DNA from: Bacteroidia bacterium
GTDB taxonomy: Bacteria; Bacteroidota; Bacteroidia; Flavobacteriales; Schleiferiaceae
Direction of reading: 5' to 3'
NCBI GenBank assembly: GCA_030424545.1
Contig: JAUHWL010000010.1
Coordinates: 1-64,000 of the forward strand
Length of the DNA stretch: 64,000 nucleotides
Shown piece by piece: positions 62,799 through 64,000 of this stretch. Position numbers and translations under genes: made by a program. The notes under the pieces were generated by a model. That model saw nothing but the letters and a program-made list of their open reading frames with translations. It had not been told where the DNA came from and did not search any database. Position 1 is the stretch's first letter, and the number at the start of each line of letters is the position of its first letter.

Positions 62799-64000
62799 AT
62801 AAAGCCAAAAAACAAAACTCCCGATTGTCTTTCTAGCATGCTTTCTGTACTAAATGCAATGGCGGTTAAGGTTAAAAATGCTGCTTCTAAAGCGCCTAAA
62901 TTTTTCTTAAAAATTAGTAGGGGTAAGACAAATAAAGCAAGTAGACTTACCAAGCCAAAAATGCCCAGAGTGGCAAAATGCTGTAAATAGGTATTGTGAT
63001 AATTGTACGAGCCATCGTCTAAATGATATACTTCATGCCCGTTCCAAAACTCGGCCGTACAGGTTTTTAGCTTTTTGTTGAGTTCTGCATCGGCAGCGCC
63101 AGTACCCGTTCCAAACCAGAAATTTTCGCTAATTACTTGTGCGCCATATTTCCATAAAAACACGCGGTGGTTGGTTTGCTTGCTGTTAACCATGCCATTC
63201 ATGCTTTTAATTTCATCAACTGTTTCCACAATTCTTGTTCTAGTACTGGGTATTAGCACGGCCAAAGTAATAATGCACACAATTGTAAAAGAGGCAATAA
63301 GTGCCAATTGTTTTTTCAGCTTTTTATCTCCTCTATAAAAAACAAAAAAGCTTAAAGCAGCTATTGGGAGTGCTATTAACTGTATGCGAACACTTAGTAA
63401 TGCCAATAAAGCTAGTAGGGGTATGCCGCCCAGTAATAACAATTTTAGGCTGATGGTTTTTTTGAGGAATGCATAAACCAGAATAAACAAACTAAAACTA
63501 GCGTACAAAGAAATGTAGTGGTTGGGCAGATACTCATAAATGTTTAGCGCCATAAAAAGCTTATTGCTGCTTATGTTAGAGTTAGACCAAACAAACAGGC
63601 CAACAGATAAAATGGTAAGACTAGACGCAACTGTTACCCAAGCAAAAACTAATAATAGTTTCGATTTGTATTTTACAATGGGTTCGCTCCAACTAGAAAA
63701 ACCTAATGGCCAAAGAATAAGCGAAATTTTTAAAACAATATCTTTTCCTGCCTCGTTTAAGTTGGTGGTGTAGAGCAAACCAAAAAGCAAAATGGTGTAG
63801 TAGAATGCCCATGCAATGGCAAACGGATTTGAAAATATTTGACTCCATCTTTCTCTTTTAAAAGAAAGTACGTATACAAGCCAAAACGCCACTATGCCTG
63901 AGGTGATTGGCGGAAATGGCGGCTGAAAGGGCAGTAGGCATGTATAAATTAAAAGCGCTACAAAACATAGTTGTAGCGCTAGTTTACCTTTTAATATGGG
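62720..64000 (-). CDS. O-antigen ligase family protein (5' end outside window)
   Basis: The frame is open on the minus strand from the stop at 62720 to the window edge. A GTG at 63892 is an internal candidate only, since the sequence upstream of it continues as protein: a hydrophobic helix, then Leu-Pro-Phe-Gln-Pro-Pro-Phe-Pro-Pro-Ile. About ten helices, a loop with Phe-Gly-Thr-Gly-Thr-Gly and His-Asn-Thr-Tyr-Leu-Gln-His, and a Ser-Thr-Glu-Ser-Met-Leu-Glu-Arg-Gln helix identify it as a relative of the neighbouring convergent ligase-like gene. Its role may be ligation or polymerisation. Confidence 0.82.
   Translation of the reverse strand, partial: PILKGKLALQLCFVALLIYTCLLPFQPPFPPITSGIVAFWLVYVLSFKRERWSQIFSNPFAIAWAFYYTILLFGLLYTTNLNEAGKDIVLKISLILWPLGFSSWSEPIVKYKSKLLLVFAWVTVASSLTILSVGLFVWSNSNISSNKLFMALNIYEYLPNHYISLYASFSLFILVYAFLKKTISLKLLLLGGIPLLALLALLSVRIQLIALPIAALSFFVFYRGDKKLKKQLALIASFTIVCIITLAVLIPSTRTRIVETVDEIKSMNGMVNSKQTNHRVFLWKYGAQVISENFWFGTGTGAADAELNKKLKTCTAEFWNGHEVYHLDDGSYNYHNTYLQHFATLGIFGLVSLLALFVLPLLIFKKNLGALEAAFLTLTAIAFSTESMLERQSGVLFFGFIYSLLFVSKANSTGKNMLNKSTAQAR

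Overview
The window is a piece of a Bacteroidota chromosome, most likely from the order Flavobacteriales. The evidence is the many secreted proteins ending in type IX secretion system (T9SS) sorting domains, a candidate TAnnTTTG-type -7 promoter box, a SUF operon followed by a DUF2480 gene, a DUF2795 gene, a Bacteroidota-type SecA, and AT-rich spacers. No rRNA, tRNA, CRISPR array, phage or transposase gene was seen.

Layout. 1-5.2 kb: the end of a gliding/T9SS protein, thiL, a small T9SS cargo protein, a decayed copy of the thiL 5' end, and a secreted TPR-CHAT protein. 5.5-14.8 kb: the iron-sulfur operon sufA-B-C-D-S-E, a SufT-like gene and DUF2480, interrupted by two small foreign-looking cassettes (a four-helix-bundle S23-type gene and a DUF559 nuclease gene, each bracketed by its own repeat family) and by a T9SS FG-GAP gene. 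14.9-26 kb: a tiny membrane ORF with a thioredoxin-like gene, a T9SS protein, an MMPL exporter with a LolA-like partner, and a 2048-residue T9SS adhesin. 26-32 kb: an ACMSD-type decarboxylase, a PurF-like amidotransferase and NhaA. 32-37 kb: a PhyH dioxygenase, an arsenic operon (arsR-arsM-arsC-acr3), and an orphan four-helix sensor. 37-42 kb: cobalamin adenosyltransferase, DUF2795 and secA. 42-46 kb: an MbnH/MbnP-like di-heme enzyme and substrate pair, and an ECF sigma factor with an anti-sigma protein that appears to span both membranes. 46-51.5 kb: a sodium:solute symporter, a decayed IgGFc-binding-like T9SS gene and a thioredoxin. 51.6-64 kb: a surface polysaccharide locus with pseudaminic acid synthesis (pseB, C, F, two GNAT acetyltransferases, pseI, but no pseG), a flippase, glycosyltransferases, a WecA-like initiating transferase and two O-antigen-ligase-like proteins. 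A third small cassette, a GxxExxY nuclease gene with its own repeats, sits between pseB and pseC.

The most interesting pattern is that three unrelated small genes (S23 four-helix bundle, DUF559, GxxExxY), each with a private family of short repeats, are inserted between stop and start codons of essential or conserved operons, always co-directional with the host genes and without breaking any reading frame. Two of the three proteins carry PD-(D/E)XK nuclease-like motifs. Other strong leads are the dual-membrane anti-sigma protein, the MbnPH-like pair adapted to T9SS export, and a polysaccharide locus that lacks PseG.
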